Assembly (NCBI RefSeq): GCF_002980555.1
Contig: NZ_PVBT01000003.1
Coordinates: forward strand, 620,001-684,000
DNA: 64,000 nucleotides
Reading direction: 5' to 3'
Origin: Phyllobacterium myrsinacearum
Lineage (GTDB): Bacteria; Pseudomonadota; Alphaproteobacteria; Rhizobiales; Rhizobiaceae
The notes beneath the pieces were generated by a model. It did not search any database and had not been told where the DNA came from. It saw only the letters and a program-made list of their open reading frames with translations. Made by a program: the position numbers and the translations under genes. Numbering within the stretch: position 1 is the stretch's first letter; every line of letters starts with the position of its first letter. Shown piece by piece: positions 7,799 through 17,191 of the stretch.

Positions 7799-9022
7799 AT
7801 GACACAGACGCAGCTCAAACAGCGGGATACCCGCATTGATGTCTTCCGGGCTTTGGCACTGCTGACCATCTTCATCAATCACGTGCCGGGAACCGTTTTC
7901 GAGCATCTCACCCACAGGAATTTCGGGTTTTCCGATTCGGCTGAGGCCTTTGTGCTGATCTCCGGCATTTCCGTCGGTCTTGCCTATGGGGCCAAATTTG
8001 AACCGGGCAGCCGCTTCCTGATCACGCTGAAGGCATGGCGCCGGGCGGCGACGCTGTACAGCGCCCATATCCTCACGACGGTCGCCACGCTGGCGATTTT
8101 CTGCGCCGCAGGGCTTTATCTCAACCGCCCGGAATTCATGTCCTTCATCAATATCGGACCGTTGATGGACAGTCCGGCTGAGGCGCTCATTGGCCTTGCG
8201 ACGATGGGGCATCAGCTCGGCTACAACAATATCCTGTCCATGTACGGCGTGCTGCTGCTCATGCTGCCGCTGTTCCTGTTTCTTGCCAATATCAACCTGT
8301 CGTTGATGGTTGGGGTGTCCGGGCTCCTGTGGCTGGTGTCGGGTGTCTACCGGATCGCACCGCCGAATTACCCGACCGAAGGCGTCTGGTTCCTCAACCC
8401 GTTGTCATGGCAGTTCCTGTTCGTCATCGGCATTGCCGGTGTGATGCATATGCGCCGCGGCGGGCAAATCCCGTTCAACAAATACCTGTTCGGCGTTGCG
8501 GCCGGCTATATCCTGCTGGCATTGATCTGGGTGCGGGTGCCGCTGTGGGGCGTCAATACATCGATGGGATTGCCCATGGTGATCACCGGTTTCGACAAGA
8601 CCTTCCTGTCGCTGACCCGCCTGGCGCATATCCTGGCGATCGCCTATGTCATCGTCTCTGTACCGGCCATTTCCAACCTGGCGCGGACACCGGAAGATCA
8701 CCCGCTTGCCATTCTCGGCAAGCATTCACTGCCCGTATTTGTTGCCGGAACGATCCTTGCCATGGTCGCGCAGATCGTCAAGGTGATGAACCCCGGCGAC
8801 GAGCTGGATGACACGCTGCTGATCGCCAGCGGAATCATGGCGCAGTTTGCCCTGGCGCATTATCTGGAATGGCTGCCGAGCATCGGATGGGGCAACAAGC
8901 GTCCCGCCCTGCAACAGGCACAGCCGGCGAAATCGAAGCTGGTGATTGCCGGCCGGCCGGTCAATGCCGCCGCGATGAGTTCAGGCATGAAACCGGGAGC
9001 CGCCAAGTCGGCGGTCTCCTGA
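7799..9022 (+). CDS. opgC: OpgC-domain integral membrane acyltransferase
   Basis: The 407-residue protein has about ten membrane helices and the RIDVFRALALLTIFINHVPG start typical of OpgC. It places acyl groups (often succinyl) on osmoregulated periplasmic glucans. The conserved HRNFGFSDSAEAFVLISG segment follows near residue 40. Succinylated cyclic glucans are common in rhizobia and Brucella, which fits the inferred host. ATG at 7799 was chosen; a GTG at 7790 is in frame and close to AGGAATGGG, so it is a real alternative. No glucan synthase (cgs, opgGH) is in the window. The C-terminal 50 residues are polar and poorly conserved. Confidence 0.87.
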   Translation: MTQTQLKQRDTRIDVFRALALLTIFINHVPGTVFEHLTHRNFGFSDSAEAFVLISGISVGLAYGAKFEPGSRFLITLKAWRRAATLYSAHILTTVATLAIFCAAGLYLNRPEFMSFINIGPLMDSPAEALIGLATMGHQLGYNNILSMYGVLLLMLPLFLFLANINLSLMVGVSGLLWLVSGVYRIAPPNYPTEGVWFLNPLSWQFLFVIGIAGVMHMRRGGQIPFNKYLFGVAAGYILLALIWVRVPLWGVNTSMGLPMVITGFDKTFLSLTRLAHILAIAYVIVSVPAISNLARTPEDHPLAILGKHSLPVFVAGTILAMVAQIVKVMNPGDELDDTLLIASGIMAQFALAHYLEWLPSIGWGNKRPALQQAQPAKSKLVIAGRPVNAAAMSSGMKPGAAKSAVS

Positions 9023-9122
9023 CCGCCCGCCCCGGCTTTTGCCGGGCGGTCCGGAAAAACCGATAGCCATCTTTTGCCGCGTTGGTCTAAGCTTTGCGCA
9101 AGCGAAGCGTTGGGAGGCGTGC

Positions 9123-10769
9123 ATGGGTGGAATCTTCGATCGTGATCTTGAGCGCAATGCGGCCAATTACCAGCCGCTGACGCCGCTGACCTACCTGGAG
9201 CGGGCGGCGCGGGTCTATCCGTCGAGAACGGCGATCATCCACGGTGCGCAGCGCTTTGACTACGGCACGTTTTACCGGCGCACCCGGCAGCTGGCATCGG
9301 CACTGTCGCGCCGCGGCATCGGCAAGGGTGATACGGTCACGGTGATGCTCTCCAACACGCCGCCCATGCTGGAGGCGCATTTCGGCGTGCCCATGACGAA
9401 AGCGGTGCTGCATTCGATCAACACGCGCCTCGACGCGGCGGTTATCGCCTTCCAGCTCGATCATGCGGAAACCAGGATCGCCATTGTCGATACGGAATTT
9501 TCCGGCGTCTTCCGCGAGGCGCTGGCGCTCGCCAGGGTCAAGCCGCTGGTCATTGATTTCGCCGACACGCAATATCCCGCCGATGCACCCTATCCGCAGG
9601 GCGAACCGTTCGGCGCGGTGGACTACGAAGCCTTCCTTGCCAGCGGCGACCCGGATTATGCCTGGGCGATGCCCGACGACGAGTGGGATTCCATCACGCT
9701 CAATTATACCTCGGGAACGACGGGCGATCCAAAGGGGGTTGTCTATCATCATCGCGGCGCGGCACTGATGGGGTATGGCAATGTGGTCGCCTCCGGCATG
9801 GGGCGCTATCCCGTCTATCTGTGGACGTTGCCGATGTTTCACTGCAACGGCTGGTGTTTTCCGTGGACGCTGGCCCTGCAGTTTGGCACCCATGTCTGCC
9901 TGCGCTGGGTGCGGGCAAAACAGATCTACGATGCCATAGCCGATCTTGGCGTTACGCATCTGTGCGGGGCGCCGATCGTCATGTCGGTGCTGATCAATGC
10001 GGCTGACAGGGACAAGCGCGATTTCCCGCAGATGGTGACGTTCAACACCGCTGCCGCACCGCCGCCGGAATCCGTCCTGGCCGGCATGGCCGAGGCCGGG
10101 TTTGCCGTCACGCATCTCTACGGTTTGACGGAGACCTACGGTCCCGCCGTCGTCAATGAATGGCAGGATGAATGGGATGCGCTGGAGGCATCCTCGCGCA
10201 CCGCCAAGAAGGCGCGGCAGGGGGTGCGCTATGCGGCGCTTGAAGACCTGACGGTGCTCGATCCCGAAACCATGCAGCCCGTGCCGGCCGATGGCGAGAC
10301 CATCGGCGAGGTGATGTTCCGCGGCAATATCGTCATGAAGGGGTACCTGAAAAACCGCCCGGCCAGCGATGCGGCCTTTTCAGGCGGCTGGTTTCACTCC
10401 GGCGATCTCGGCGTCATGTATCCGGACGGCTATATCCAGCTGAAGGACCGTTCGAAGGACATCATCATTTCCGGCGGCGAAAACATTTCATCCATCGAGG
10501 TGGAAGATGCGCTCTACAAGTTCCCGGCCGTGAGCGCCTGCGCGGTGGTCGCACGGCCGGACGACAAATGGGGCGAGACGCCGCTCGCCTTCGTCGAGCT
10601 GAAGCCGGGCCAGGCGGCGACGGAAGAGGAACTCATCGCCCATTGCCGCACCCTGCTCGCCCGTTTCAAGGTGCCGCGGCACGTGCTGTTCGAAGACATA
10701 CCGAAGACCTCAACGGGAAAAATCCAGAAGTTCGAGCTGCGCAAACGCGCCAGGCTGATGGGGGATTGA
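9123..10769 (+). CDS. Acyl-CoA synthetase (AMP-forming)
   Basis: The 548-residue cytoplasmic enzyme belongs to the ANL superfamily and activates a carboxylic acid to acyl-AMP and then acyl-CoA. The P-loop YTSGTTGDPKGV lies near residues 195-206, the YGLTETYG motif near 335, the GWFHSGDLG motif near 420 and the catalytic Lys in KTSTGKIQKFELR near 532. Overall length and the FHCNGW and RSKDIIISGGENI motifs resemble medium/short-chain fatty acid ligases. Start ATG at 9123 has a strong GGGAGG site; the longer frame from 9039 is unlikely. The gene stands alone downstream of opgC. The chain-length specificity cannot be read from sequence. Confidence 0.92.
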   Translation: MGGIFDRDLERNAANYQPLTPLTYLERAARVYPSRTAIIHGAQRFDYGTFYRRTRQLASALSRRGIGKGDTVTVMLSNTPPMLEAHFGVPMTKAVLHSINTRLDAAVIAFQLDHAETRIAIVDTEFSGVFREALALARVKPLVIDFADTQYPADAPYPQGEPFGAVDYEAFLASGDPDYAWAMPDDEWDSITLNYTSGTTGDPKGVVYHHRGAALMGYGNVVASGMGRYPVYLWTLPMFHCNGWCFPWTLALQFGTHVCLRWVRAKQIYDAIADLGVTHLCGAPIVMSVLINAADRDKRDFPQMVTFNTAAAPPPESVLAGMAEAGFAVTHLYGLTETYGPAVVNEWQDEWDALEASSRTAKKARQGVRYAALEDLTVLDPETMQPVPADGETIGEVMFRGNIVMKGYLKNRPASDAAFSGGWFHSGDLGVMYPDGYIQLKDRSKDIIISGGENISSIEVEDALYKFPAVSACAVVARPDDKWGETPLAFVELKPGQAATEEELIAHCRTLLARFKVPRHVLFEDIPKTSTGKIQKFELRKRARLMGD

Positions 10770-10845
10770 GGCCATGCGGGGCGGATTGATTGCAACTGTA
10801 CTGTCGGCATTAACCATTCGTTAAGCATTACAAGCTATAAATTGA

Positions 10846-10945
10846 TCATCCAGTTTTCTGGATTCTTACCAAGTGGTTTGGCCACTTTGTTTGACGCCTC
10901 CCTGTTAGACTCCTGAGAGCCGCCACGTTTTGCGGCTCTTTTTTT
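10846..10945 (+). ncRNA. Candidate trans-acting small RNA with three hairpins
   Basis: About 100 nt between the acyl-CoA synthetase and DUF1465 genes form three perfect hairpins: ATCCAG/CTGGAT (10848-10863), AAGTGG/CCACTT (10871-10887) and AGAGCCGC/GCGGCTCT (10916-10939). The last ends in a run of seven T, an intrinsic terminator. Between hairpins 2 and 3 is an unpaired stretch holding GCCTCCCTG, complementary to a Shine-Dalgarno sequence. A weak -10 (CTATAA, 10835-10840) precedes it. Rhizobial sRNAs such as MmgR and the AbcR pair expose CUCCC-type anti-SD loops; assignment to either is not proven. Confidence 0.6.
10916..10945 (+). terminator. Intrinsic terminator (end of candidate sRNA)
   Basis: An 8-bp perfect stem, AGAGCCGC/GCGGCTCT, has an 8-nt loop and is followed by TTTTTTT. 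It lies 147 nt after the acyl-CoA synthetase stop and serves that transcript, the candidate sRNA, or both. Confidence 0.85.
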
Positions 10946-11128
10946 ATGTTCATATCTCTGCGGCGGCCCTGACGTTAACCCTTTATTAAGGATAAACTTG
11001 CGCTCATGTGTGCATACGGGCAGGTTGATGGGGAATACAGTCCGTTGGCCGTTGTGGTGATCCGCTTGCTGTCCCAGTAAGAGAGCGCTGCTTTGAGAAT
11101 CAGCGGATTTTTAATGACAGGGCATGAC

Positions 11129-11659
11129 ATGGTTGAACAGGAATACCACGCTGACAATACAATCCGGCTGGCCGACCGCATGGTCCGCTCGGAAACGTTC
11201 AATCATATCTATGATGAAGGCATGGGCCTGGTCGAGGAGGCGGCTGCCTATCTCGATGGCGAGGGCCGGGCGGAAGCCAAGCGGCTGAGCCGGGTTGCCG
11301 CCACGCTCTATGCGGCCGAATCCATGCGGCTGACCACGCGTCTCATGCAGGTCGCCTCGTGGCTATTGTTGCAGCGGGCATCGCGCAGCGGAGAAATGAC
11401 CCAGGAACAGGTTCTGTCCGAAAAGGCGAAAGTGCGGCTCGATACGGATTCCGCCCCGGAAACCGTCGAAGGCTGGGACGAGATTCCCTTTGATTACTGC
11501 GATCTGGTGCACCGTTCATTGCGCCTGCAGGCCCGTGTCCGCCAGATGGATGACGAGATTTACAACGAAGGCGCCAGCAGCAGCCAGAGGCGGATGCTGA
11601 CGACCAATCCGGTCTCGGATCAGATCAGCCTGCTGGCCACAGCCTTCGCCCATCGCTGA
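11129..11659 (+). CDS. DUF1465 family protein
   Basis: This acidic, helical protein of 176 residues has no signal peptide or membrane segment. It matches the DUF1465 family, which is confined largely to Alphaproteobacteria and lies near ruvC in many genomes; its function is unknown. The central ESMRLTTRLMQVASWLLLQRA helix is amphipathic and is the likely interaction surface. The start chosen is ATG at 11129 because AGGG lies 7 nt upstream. ATG at 11114 and TTG at 11093 are in frame but lack a good ribosome site. It sits about 100 nt ahead of ruvC on the same strand. Confidence 0.85.
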   Translation: MVEQEYHADNTIRLADRMVRSETFNHIYDEGMGLVEEAAAYLDGEGRAEAKRLSRVAATLYAAESMRLTTRLMQVASWLLLQRASRSGEMTQEQVLSEKAKVRLDTDSAPETVEGWDEIPFDYCDLVHRSLRLQARVRQMDDEIYNEGASSSQRRMLTTNPVSDQISLLATAFAHR

Positions 11660-11694
11660 TGACTGCGCGATAATCGTGCACAACGGCGTGTTTT

Positions 11695-11709
11695 GTTTCT
11701 CTTTTGTTC
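11695..11709 (+). promoter_or_regulatory. Possible LexA (SOS) box ahead of ruvC
   Basis: The sequence GTTT-N7-GTTC at 11695-11709 differs by one base from the direct repeat GTTC-N7-GTTC bound by LexA in Rhizobiales. It lies 46 nt before ruvC, a position expected for a damage-inducible promoter. Immediately downstream GCTGTCA/TGACAGC (11718-11738) forms a further inverted repeat. This is pattern evidence only. Confidence 0.4.
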
Positions 11710-11754
11710 ACCTTTCTGCTGTCAAGTTCCCTGACAGCTCGATAAGGTCCCGAC

Positions 11755-12282
11755 ATGAAAGAAGCGATTCGCATCATTGGCATTGATCCCGGCCTGCGCC
11801 GCACGGGCTGGGGCATCATTGAAACGCTCGGCAATTCGTTGCGCTTTGTCGCTTCGGGTACGATCCTTTCCGACGCCAAGCTTGATCTCGCCTCGCGCCT
11901 TTGCCAGCTGCATGACGGCCTTGCCGGAATCATTCATGGCCAGATGCCGCACGAGGCAGCGGTCGAACACACCTTCGTCAACAAGGATGCCACGGCGACG
12001 CTGAAACTCGGCCAAGCGCGCGGTATCGCCCTGCTTGTTCCCGCGCTGGCGGGATTGCCCGTTGCCGAATATGCGCCCAATGCGGTCAAGAAAGCGGTGA
12101 TCGGCGTCGGGCACGGGGAAAAGAAACAGATTCACATGATGGTCAAGGTGCTGATGCCCAAGGCAACGTTCGATACGGATGATGCGGCGGATGCGCTGGC
12201 AGTTGCCATCTGTCACGCGCATCACCGGCAAAGCGCCATCGGCCGCATTGCCATCGAACGGAAACTGGCGGCACAGCTATGA
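11755..12282 (+). CDS. ruvC: Crossover junction endodeoxyribonuclease RuvC
   Basis: The 175-residue RNase H-fold nuclease resolves Holliday junctions as a dimer. Catalytic acidic residues are visible: Asp11 in [14 protein letters not shown], the Glu in AVEHTF near residue 66, and the acidic pair in [14 protein letters not shown] near the C-terminus. It is the first gene of ruvCAB and overlaps ruvA by 4 nt (ATGA), so the two are coupled. The order ruvC-ruvA-ruvB is usual in Alphaproteobacteria. A possible SOS box lies just upstream. Confidence 0.97.
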   Translation: MKEAIRIIGIDPGLRRTGWGIIETLGNSLRFVASGTILSDAKLDLASRLCQLHDGLAGIIHGQMPHEAAVEHTFVNKDATATLKLGQARGIALLVPALAGLPVAEYAPNAVKKAVIGVGHGEKKQIHMMVKVLMPKATFDTDDAADALAVAICHAHHRQSAIGRIAIERKLAAQL

Positions 12283-12896
12283 TCGGAAAACTCAAGGGTA
12301 CTGTCGATGAAATCGCCGAGGATCACGTGATCCTCGATGTGCACGGCGTCGGTTATGTCGCCTATTGCTCGGCGCGGACGCTGTCGAACATGCCGGGGCC
12401 GGGGGAAGCCGCGGTGCTGCTGATCGAAACCTATGTGCGGGAAGACCTGATCCGCCTGTTCGGCTTCGGCACGGCGCTGGAACGCGAATGGTTCCGCCTG
12501 CTCCAGAGCGTGCAGGGCATTGGTGCCAAGGTGGCGCTGAGCGTTCTGGGAACCCTGTCGCCCTCCGATCTCGCCAATGCGATTGCGCTGCGTGATATCG
12601 CCATGGTCAGCCGGGCGCCGGGCGTCGGCAAGAAGGTGGCGGAACGCATCGTCATCGAACTGAAGAACAAGGCGCCCGCCTTTGCCGGCGAGGCGATGGG
12701 CACCATCGGCCTCAAGCAGGAACTGGGCGAGGGCGTCGCCCCGGCGCCGGTGGCCGATGCCGTGTCGGCGCTGACCAATCTCGGCTATTCGCGCGACCAG
12801 GCGGCCAATGCCATTGCCGCTGCGCTGCGCGATGCGGGCGAGGAGGCCGATTCCGCCAAGCTGATCCGGCTCGGCCTGAAGGAGCTTTCCCGGTGA
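12279..12896 (+). CDS. ruvA: Holliday junction branch migration protein RuvA
   Basis: The 205-residue protein has the three RuvA domains: an N-terminal OB fold starting [12 protein letters not shown], a central helix-hairpin-helix region ([18 protein letters not shown] and [18 protein letters not shown]), and a small C-terminal domain ([13 protein letters not shown]) that contacts RuvB. RuvA tetramers hold the four-way junction while RuvB hexamers pump DNA. The start codon overlaps the ruvC stop. A 40-nt gap separates it from ruvB. Confidence 0.97.
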   Translation: MIGKLKGTVDEIAEDHVILDVHGVGYVAYCSARTLSNMPGPGEAAVLLIETYVREDLIRLFGFGTALEREWFRLLQSVQGIGAKVALSVLGTLSPSDLANAIALRDIAMVSRAPGVGKKVAERIVIELKNKAPAFAGEAMGTIGLKQELGEGVAPAPVADAVSALTNLGYSRDQAANAIAAALRDAGEEADSAKLIRLGLKELSR

Positions 12897-12936
12897 TCCG
12901 GTTGCCTGATGCCGCACACTGTGCGAGGACATCCGC

Positions 12937-13977
12937 ATGAGTGATGTCAGCCGATTGATAACCCCCGACAAACGCGGCGAAGACGCCGACACGTCGCTGC
13001 GCCCGCAGACGCTGAACGATTTCGTCGGGCAGGCGGCGGCGCGCGCCAATCTGAAGGTCTTCATCGAAGCCGCCAAGTCACGCGGCGAGGCGCTGGACCA
13101 TGTGCTCTTTGTCGGGCCGCCCGGCCTCGGCAAGACGACGCTGGCGCAGATCATGGCCAAGGAACTCGGCGTCAATTTCCGCTCGACGTCGGGGCCGGTG
13201 ATTGCCAAGGCGGGCGATCTGGCTGCGCTGTTGACCAATCTGGAAGAAAACGACGTTCTTTTCATCGACGAAATCCATCGTCTCAATCCGGCGGTGGAGG
13301 AAATCCTCTATCCGGCCATGGAAGACTATCAGCTCGACCTGATCATCGGCGAGGGGCCGGCGGCACGCTCGGTCAAGATCGATCTGGCCAAGTTCACGCT
13401 GGTGGCGGCGACGACGCGCCTCGGGCTTCTGACAACGCCGCTGCGGGACCGTTTCGGTATTCCCGTCCGGCTCAATTTCTATACGGTCGAGGAGCTTGAG
13501 CATATCGTCCGGCGCGGCGCGCGCATCATGGGCATCGGCATGACCGATGATGGCGCGCTTGAGGTGGCACGGCGCGCCCGCGGCACACCGCGCATTGCCG
13601 GGCGGCTTCTGCGCCGGGTGCGCGACTTTGCCATTGTCGACGGCAAGGATTCCATCGACCGCCAGACGGCGGATTCCGCGCTCTTGCGTCTTGAGGTGGA
13701 TGCGCTGGGGCTCGACCAGCTCGACCGGCGCTACCTCTCGATGATTGCGCACAATTTCGGCGGCGGCCCCGTTGGTATCGAAACCATCGCTGCCGGGCTT
13801 TCCGAACCGCGCGATGCGATCGAGGATATTATCGAACCCTACCTGATCCAGCAGGGCTTTATCCAGCGCACGCCGCGCGGACGCGTTTTGACCGCCAATG
13901 CCTGGAAACATCTGGGTCTCAACGCACCGGCCGACATCATCCAGCAGATCAGCCTGTTTCAGGAAGACGAGGATTAG
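12937..13977 (+). CDS. ruvB: Holliday junction branch migration ATPase RuvB
   Basis: The 346-residue AAA+ motor drives branch migration. Walker A (GPPGLGKTT) is at residues 60-68, Walker B (LFIDEIHR) near 108-115, and sensor 1 (AATTR) near 158. The C-terminal winged helix ([11 protein letters not shown]) contacts DNA. Length and motifs are complete. It is third in ruvCAB and is followed 62 nt later by the ybgC-tol-pal genes, so ruv and tol transcripts may overlap. Confidence 0.98.
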   Translation: MSDVSRLITPDKRGEDADTSLRPQTLNDFVGQAAARANLKVFIEAAKSRGEALDHVLFVGPPGLGKTTLAQIMAKELGVNFRSTSGPVIAKAGDLAALLTNLEENDVLFIDEIHRLNPAVEEILYPAMEDYQLDLIIGEGPAARSVKIDLAKFTLVAATTRLGLLTTPLRDRFGIPVRLNFYTVEELEHIVRRGARIMGIGMTDDGALEVARRARGTPRIAGRLLRRVRDFAIVDGKDSIDRQTADSALLRLEVDALGLDQLDRRYLSMIAHNFGGGPVGIETIAAGLSEPRDAIEDIIEPYLIQQGFIQRTPRGRVLTANAWKHLGLNAPADIIQQISLFQEDED

Positions 13978-14039
13978 GGCAGGTTTTGCTTGTCATCACA
14001 CTGGACAAAACACTGGCTGTACCGGCAAAAGGAGGGATC

Positions 14040-14507
14040 ATGAGCGAAAACAATCCTTCCCTGCCGCCTACTGGCGGCCTTGCCGGTGAACTCACTGCCT
14101 TCGGCCACCGTCTTCTGGCGCGGGTGTATTATGCCGATACGGATTTCTCCGGCATTGTCTATCATGGGCGCTATCTGGAATTTCTCGAGCGCGGCCGCAC
14201 CGATTATCTGCGCCTGCTGGGGGTTCACCACTCGGAACTCGCCGACGGCAAGCATGGCGAAAGCATTGTCTGGGTGGTGCGGCGCATGGAAATCGACTTC
14301 CGGGGCGCTGCCCGCATCGACGACGTGCTGACCATCGAAACCCGCACGGCGGAAATCTCCGGTGCGCGGGTCAAGATGGCCCAGACCATCAGGCGGGGCG
14401 ATGATCTCCTGATTTCAGCCACTGTCGAAGCGGCGCTGATCAACAATGCCGGACGACCGCGCCGCTTTCCCGCGGAATGGATCAAGCTGTTTCAGCCGGA
14501 ATCTTGA
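14040..14507 (+). CDS. ybgC: Tol-Pal-associated acyl-CoA thioesterase YbgC
   Basis: The 155-residue hotdog-fold thioesterase belongs to the 4-hydroxybenzoyl-CoA thioesterase type. The YYADTDFSGIVYHGRYLEF signature (residues 30-48) includes the catalytic Asp. YbgC is the first gene of the tol-pal cluster in many proteobacteria and acts on acyl-CoA or acyl-ACP, perhaps in phospholipid supply. The start at 14040 has a strong GGAGGG site; the frame extends to 13986 but lacks a start with such a site. A 354-nt gap separates it from tolQ. Confidence 0.93.
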   Translation: MSENNPSLPPTGGLAGELTAFGHRLLARVYYADTDFSGIVYHGRYLEFLERGRTDYLRLLGVHHSELADGKHGESIVWVVRRMEIDFRGAARIDDVLTIETRTAEISGARVKMAQTIRRGDDLLISATVEAALINNAGRPRRFPAEWIKLFQPES

Positions 14508-14861
14508 TGTCATGGCGTTTAAATGACGCACAGGCGCTGAATCATAACGGATCCTTAACCATAACAAACCATGAATAAGGCCATGAAACGGGGCGTTTTG
14601 CGTTAACGCCTTCGTTTTACCAAAATTAACCGTGAGAAGCCGCGGTATGAATACTGGAAAAAGTCCGGTCTCAGAACGTGGCTTTCGAAATTTAGTGAGC
14701 GACGATGGATGCCGGTCAGGCGTTCGGCCGGGTTCCAAAGAAATAAAGTGGCGCGTGGTCGTATTGCCGGACCATTTATACTTCGGTGGACCAAGCACGG
14801 GTATGAGAGACGATTGCAGCCCGGTTGAAATACCGGGTTTTCGGATTCGAGGGTAGTGGAT
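14508..14861 (+). promoter_or_regulatory. 354-nt intergenic region before tolQ
   Basis: No convincing gene is present. A 74-codon open frame at 14632-14856 has no ribosome site and no recognisable product. The region must carry the tolQRA promoter. Near its end CCCGGT/ACCGGG (14820-14837) pair around a 6-nt loop and are followed by TTTT, ending 25 nt before the tolQ start. This could be a leaky attenuator or a translational control hairpin. Confidence 0.4.
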
Positions 14862-15572
14862 ATGGAAAATTTAGCGGTTGCTGTTCAGACATCGGACGTC
14901 TCCCTCTGGGGATTGTTCTGGCAGGCCGGATTCATCGTCAAGCTGGTCATGATCGGCCTTCTGGGTGCTTCCATCTGGACCTGGGCGATCATCATCGACA
15001 AGGTTCTCGGCTACGGCCGCGCCAAGCGCGCCTTTGACCGTTTCGAGCAGGTTTTCTGGTCCGGCCAGTCGCTGGAAGAGCTTTACCGCAACCTGGGCGA
15101 AAAGCGTACGACCGGCATGGGCTCGATTTTCATCGCCGCCATGCGCGAATGGAAAAAGTCCTTCGAAAAGGGCGCCCGTTCCCCCATCGCCCTGCAGATG
15201 CGTATCGACAAGGCGATGGATGTCGCCCTTTCACGCGAAAGTGATATTCTCGCCGCCCGCCTCGGCTTTCTGGCGACCATCGGTTCGGCCGGCCCCTTCA
15301 TCGGCCTGTTCGGCACGGTCATCGGCATCATGACATCGTTCATGGGCATTGCCGGTTCGAAGTCCACCAGCCTTGCGGTTGTCGCACCCGGTATCGCCGA
15401 AGCGCTGCTGGCGACGGCCATTGGTCTCGTTGCCGCCATCCCGGCGGTTATCGCCTACAACAAACTGTCAAGCGATGCGGGCAAACTGACGGCACGCATG
15501 GAAGGCTTTGCGGACGAGTTCTCCGCCATACTCTCGCGGCAAATCGATGAGAAGCTGGCGCCGCGTTCTTAA
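14862..15572 (+). CDS. tolQ: Tol-Pal inner-membrane channel protein TolQ
   Basis: The 236-residue protein has three membrane helices (about residues 24-46, 141-163 and 175-198), as in TolQ. The second and third carry the family motif [17 protein letters not shown] and the [16 protein letters not shown] stretch that lines the proton path. With TolR it uses the proton gradient to energise TolA during outer-membrane constriction at division. ATG at 14862 was chosen because GAGG lies 9 nt upstream; a GTG two codons earlier is possible. TolR follows after 33 nt. Confidence 0.96.
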   Translation: MENLAVAVQTSDVSLWGLFWQAGFIVKLVMIGLLGASIWTWAIIIDKVLGYGRAKRAFDRFEQVFWSGQSLEELYRNLGEKRTTGMGSIFIAAMREWKKSFEKGARSPIALQMRIDKAMDVALSRESDILAARLGFLATIGSAGPFIGLFGTVIGIMTSFMGIAGSKSTSLAVVAPGIAEALLATAIGLVAAIPAVIAYNKLSSDAGKLTARMEGFADEFSAILSRQIDEKLAPRS

Positions 15573-15605
15573 GCAACTGATTTTACAAGTGCGGGATTGA
15601 ATGCC

Positions 15606-16052
15606 ATGGGCATGTCTGTTGGTAACAAGGGTTCAGGGGGACGCGGCCGGCGCGGCCGTGCCAGCAAGGCGTTGATGAGTGAAATCAACGTGACGCCGCT
15701 GGTCGACGTCATGCTCGTGCTCCTGATCATTTTCATGGTGACGGCACCGATGATGACGGTGGGCGTGCCCATCGACATGCCGGAAACCCAGGCCAAGGCG
15801 CTGAACAGCGAAACCAACCCGATCTATGTGACGATCAACCAGAAGGGTCAGGTCTTCCTGCAGGAAACCGAAATCCCGATCGAGGAAATCGTCCCGAAAC
15901 TCCAGGCGATCGCCAAGACCGGCTATGAAGAGCGCATTTTCGTCAAAGGCGACAAGGCTGCCGACTACGGCACGATCATGAAGGTCATGGCGCGCATTTC
16001 CGGTTCCGGATTCAAAAATATCGGTCTTGTCAGCCTTCCGGAAGGCAGCTGA
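15606..16052 (+). CDS. tolR: Tol-Pal protein TolR
   Basis: The 148-residue protein has a basic glycine-rich N-terminus, one membrane helix (about residues 31-48) and a periplasmic domain. Asp34 in [15 protein letters not shown] is the conserved proton-relay residue. It forms the channel with TolQ. ATG at 15606 was selected; 15612 is an alternative, and an out-of-frame ATG at 15601 overlaps it. TolA starts 6 nt after its stop. Confidence 0.96.
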   Translation: MGMSVGNKGSGGRGRRGRASKALMSEINVTPLVDVMLVLLIIFMVTAPMMTVGVPIDMPETQAKALNSETNPIYVTINQKGQVFLQETEIPIEEIVPKLQAIAKTGYEERIFVKGDKAADYGTIMKVMARISGSGFKNIGLVSLPEGS

Positions 16053-16058
16053 TACGTC

Positions 16059-17162
16059 ATGAGGGCGAGCGTTACATCCTCCGCCATTATCCACGCCGTT
16101 ATCCTCGGCTGGGGGCTGTTGACCTTTTCTGCGCCAAAACCGATGGATTTGGCCAATTCCGAATCGCTGCCGATCGAAATCATCTCCGATACAAGCCAGT
16201 TGCAGAAGGGTGACGTCAAGGCACCGAAGGCCGAAAAGGCCACGCCAAAGCCGACGGAAAAGCCGCAGACCAAACCGGATGCGCAGATCATTGGCGACGC
16301 TGAAACAGATGTCGAGACCAAGCCAGTCCCCTCGACCAAACCAAAGGTCGTGGAGTCGGCGGAGGCACCGAAGCAATCGGACCTACCTGTTGCCAAACCG
16401 GATCCGAAGCCGGAGGTGAAGCCGGAAACGAAGCCGGTTCCGGTCCCGGCGACGGAAGTGGCGCCCGAGGCAAAGCCGAAGCAGGACGTCACGCCGGATC
16501 CGATCACCGCCGCGATCAATGATTCCAAGCCGGCGCCGACACCCGATGCGCCGAAGGTCGAGCCAACGCCGCAGGCGGAAAAGCCGGCCGAAGAAGCTTT
16601 CAAGCTGCCGCAGAACGTGGCGAAGCCCGAGGACAAGCCCAAGCCGGCGCAGGCACAGACTGCGACGACGCCGGAGCGCAAGGAAACCAAGGAAACGCCG
16701 AAACCCACCAAGACCGCGCCGACGCCGTCCAAAGACAAGAGCGGGATTGCCGATCAGGTCGCCGAATTGCTGAACCACGAGAAACCTTCCGGCGGCGGCG
16801 CCAAGCGTTCGACGGAGCAGGCATCGCTCGGCGCCACCAAATCAACGGGCGGTGCCAAGCTTAGCCAGAACGAGATGGACGCGTTGCGCGGGCTTATCTC
16901 GAAGAACTGGATCAAGCCGGTTGGTGCGCCTGACTTCCCGGACATGGTCGTGGTGGTCAAATTCCGCCTCACCAAGACCGGTGAAATTGACGGCACGCCA
17001 ACGGTGACCGGCAGCGGCGGCGATGCTGCGGTACTGAGTGCGGCAAAGAGCAGTGCGTTGCGGGCGGTGATGCGCACCGCTCCCTATAATTTGCCGCAAG
17101 ATAAATATGTAGGTGGCTGGGATGTTGTCGAACTGACGTTCCATCCCGCTGTAGATGACTAA
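16059..17162 (+). CDS. tolA: Cell-envelope integrity protein TolA
   Basis: The 367-residue protein has an N-terminal membrane anchor (about residues 7-24), a long Pro/Lys/Ala/Glu-rich periplasmic arm (about 50-240) and a globular C-terminal domain (about 270-367) of TonB/TolA type ending in VVELTFHP. It links TolQR to TolB and Pal across the periplasm. The proline-rich arm replaces the alanine-rich helix of the E. coli protein, a normal feature of rhizobial TolA. It lies between tolR (6 nt) and tolB (29 nt). Confidence 0.93.
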   Translation: MRASVTSSAIIHAVILGWGLLTFSAPKPMDLANSESLPIEIISDTSQLQKGDVKAPKAEKATPKPTEKPQTKPDAQIIGDAETDVETKPVPSTKPKVVESAEAPKQSDLPVAKPDPKPEVKPETKPVPVPATEVAPEAKPKQDVTPDPITAAINDSKPAPTPDAPKVEPTPQAEKPAEEAFKLPQNVAKPEDKPKPAQAQTATTPERKETKETPKPTKTAPTPSKDKSGIADQVAELLNHEKPSGGGAKRSTEQASLGATKSTGGAKLSQNEMDALRGLISKNWIKPVGAPDFPDMVVVVKFRLTKTGEIDGTPTVTGSGGDAAVLSAAKSSALRAVMRTAPYNLPQDKYVGGWDVVELTFHPAVDD

Positions 17163-17191
17163 TAGGCCAGCCAAAAGAGGGCCCTGAACTT

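Noticed and set aside
14632-14856. 74-codon open frame upstream of tolQ
   Set aside because: No ribosome site, no recognisable composition bias or domain; more likely part of an untranslated leader.
16059-17162. Repeats in tolA taken as a DNA repeat or CRISPR-like array
   Set aside because: The periodicity comes from Pro/Lys codons in the TolA linker, with no spacer-repeat structure.
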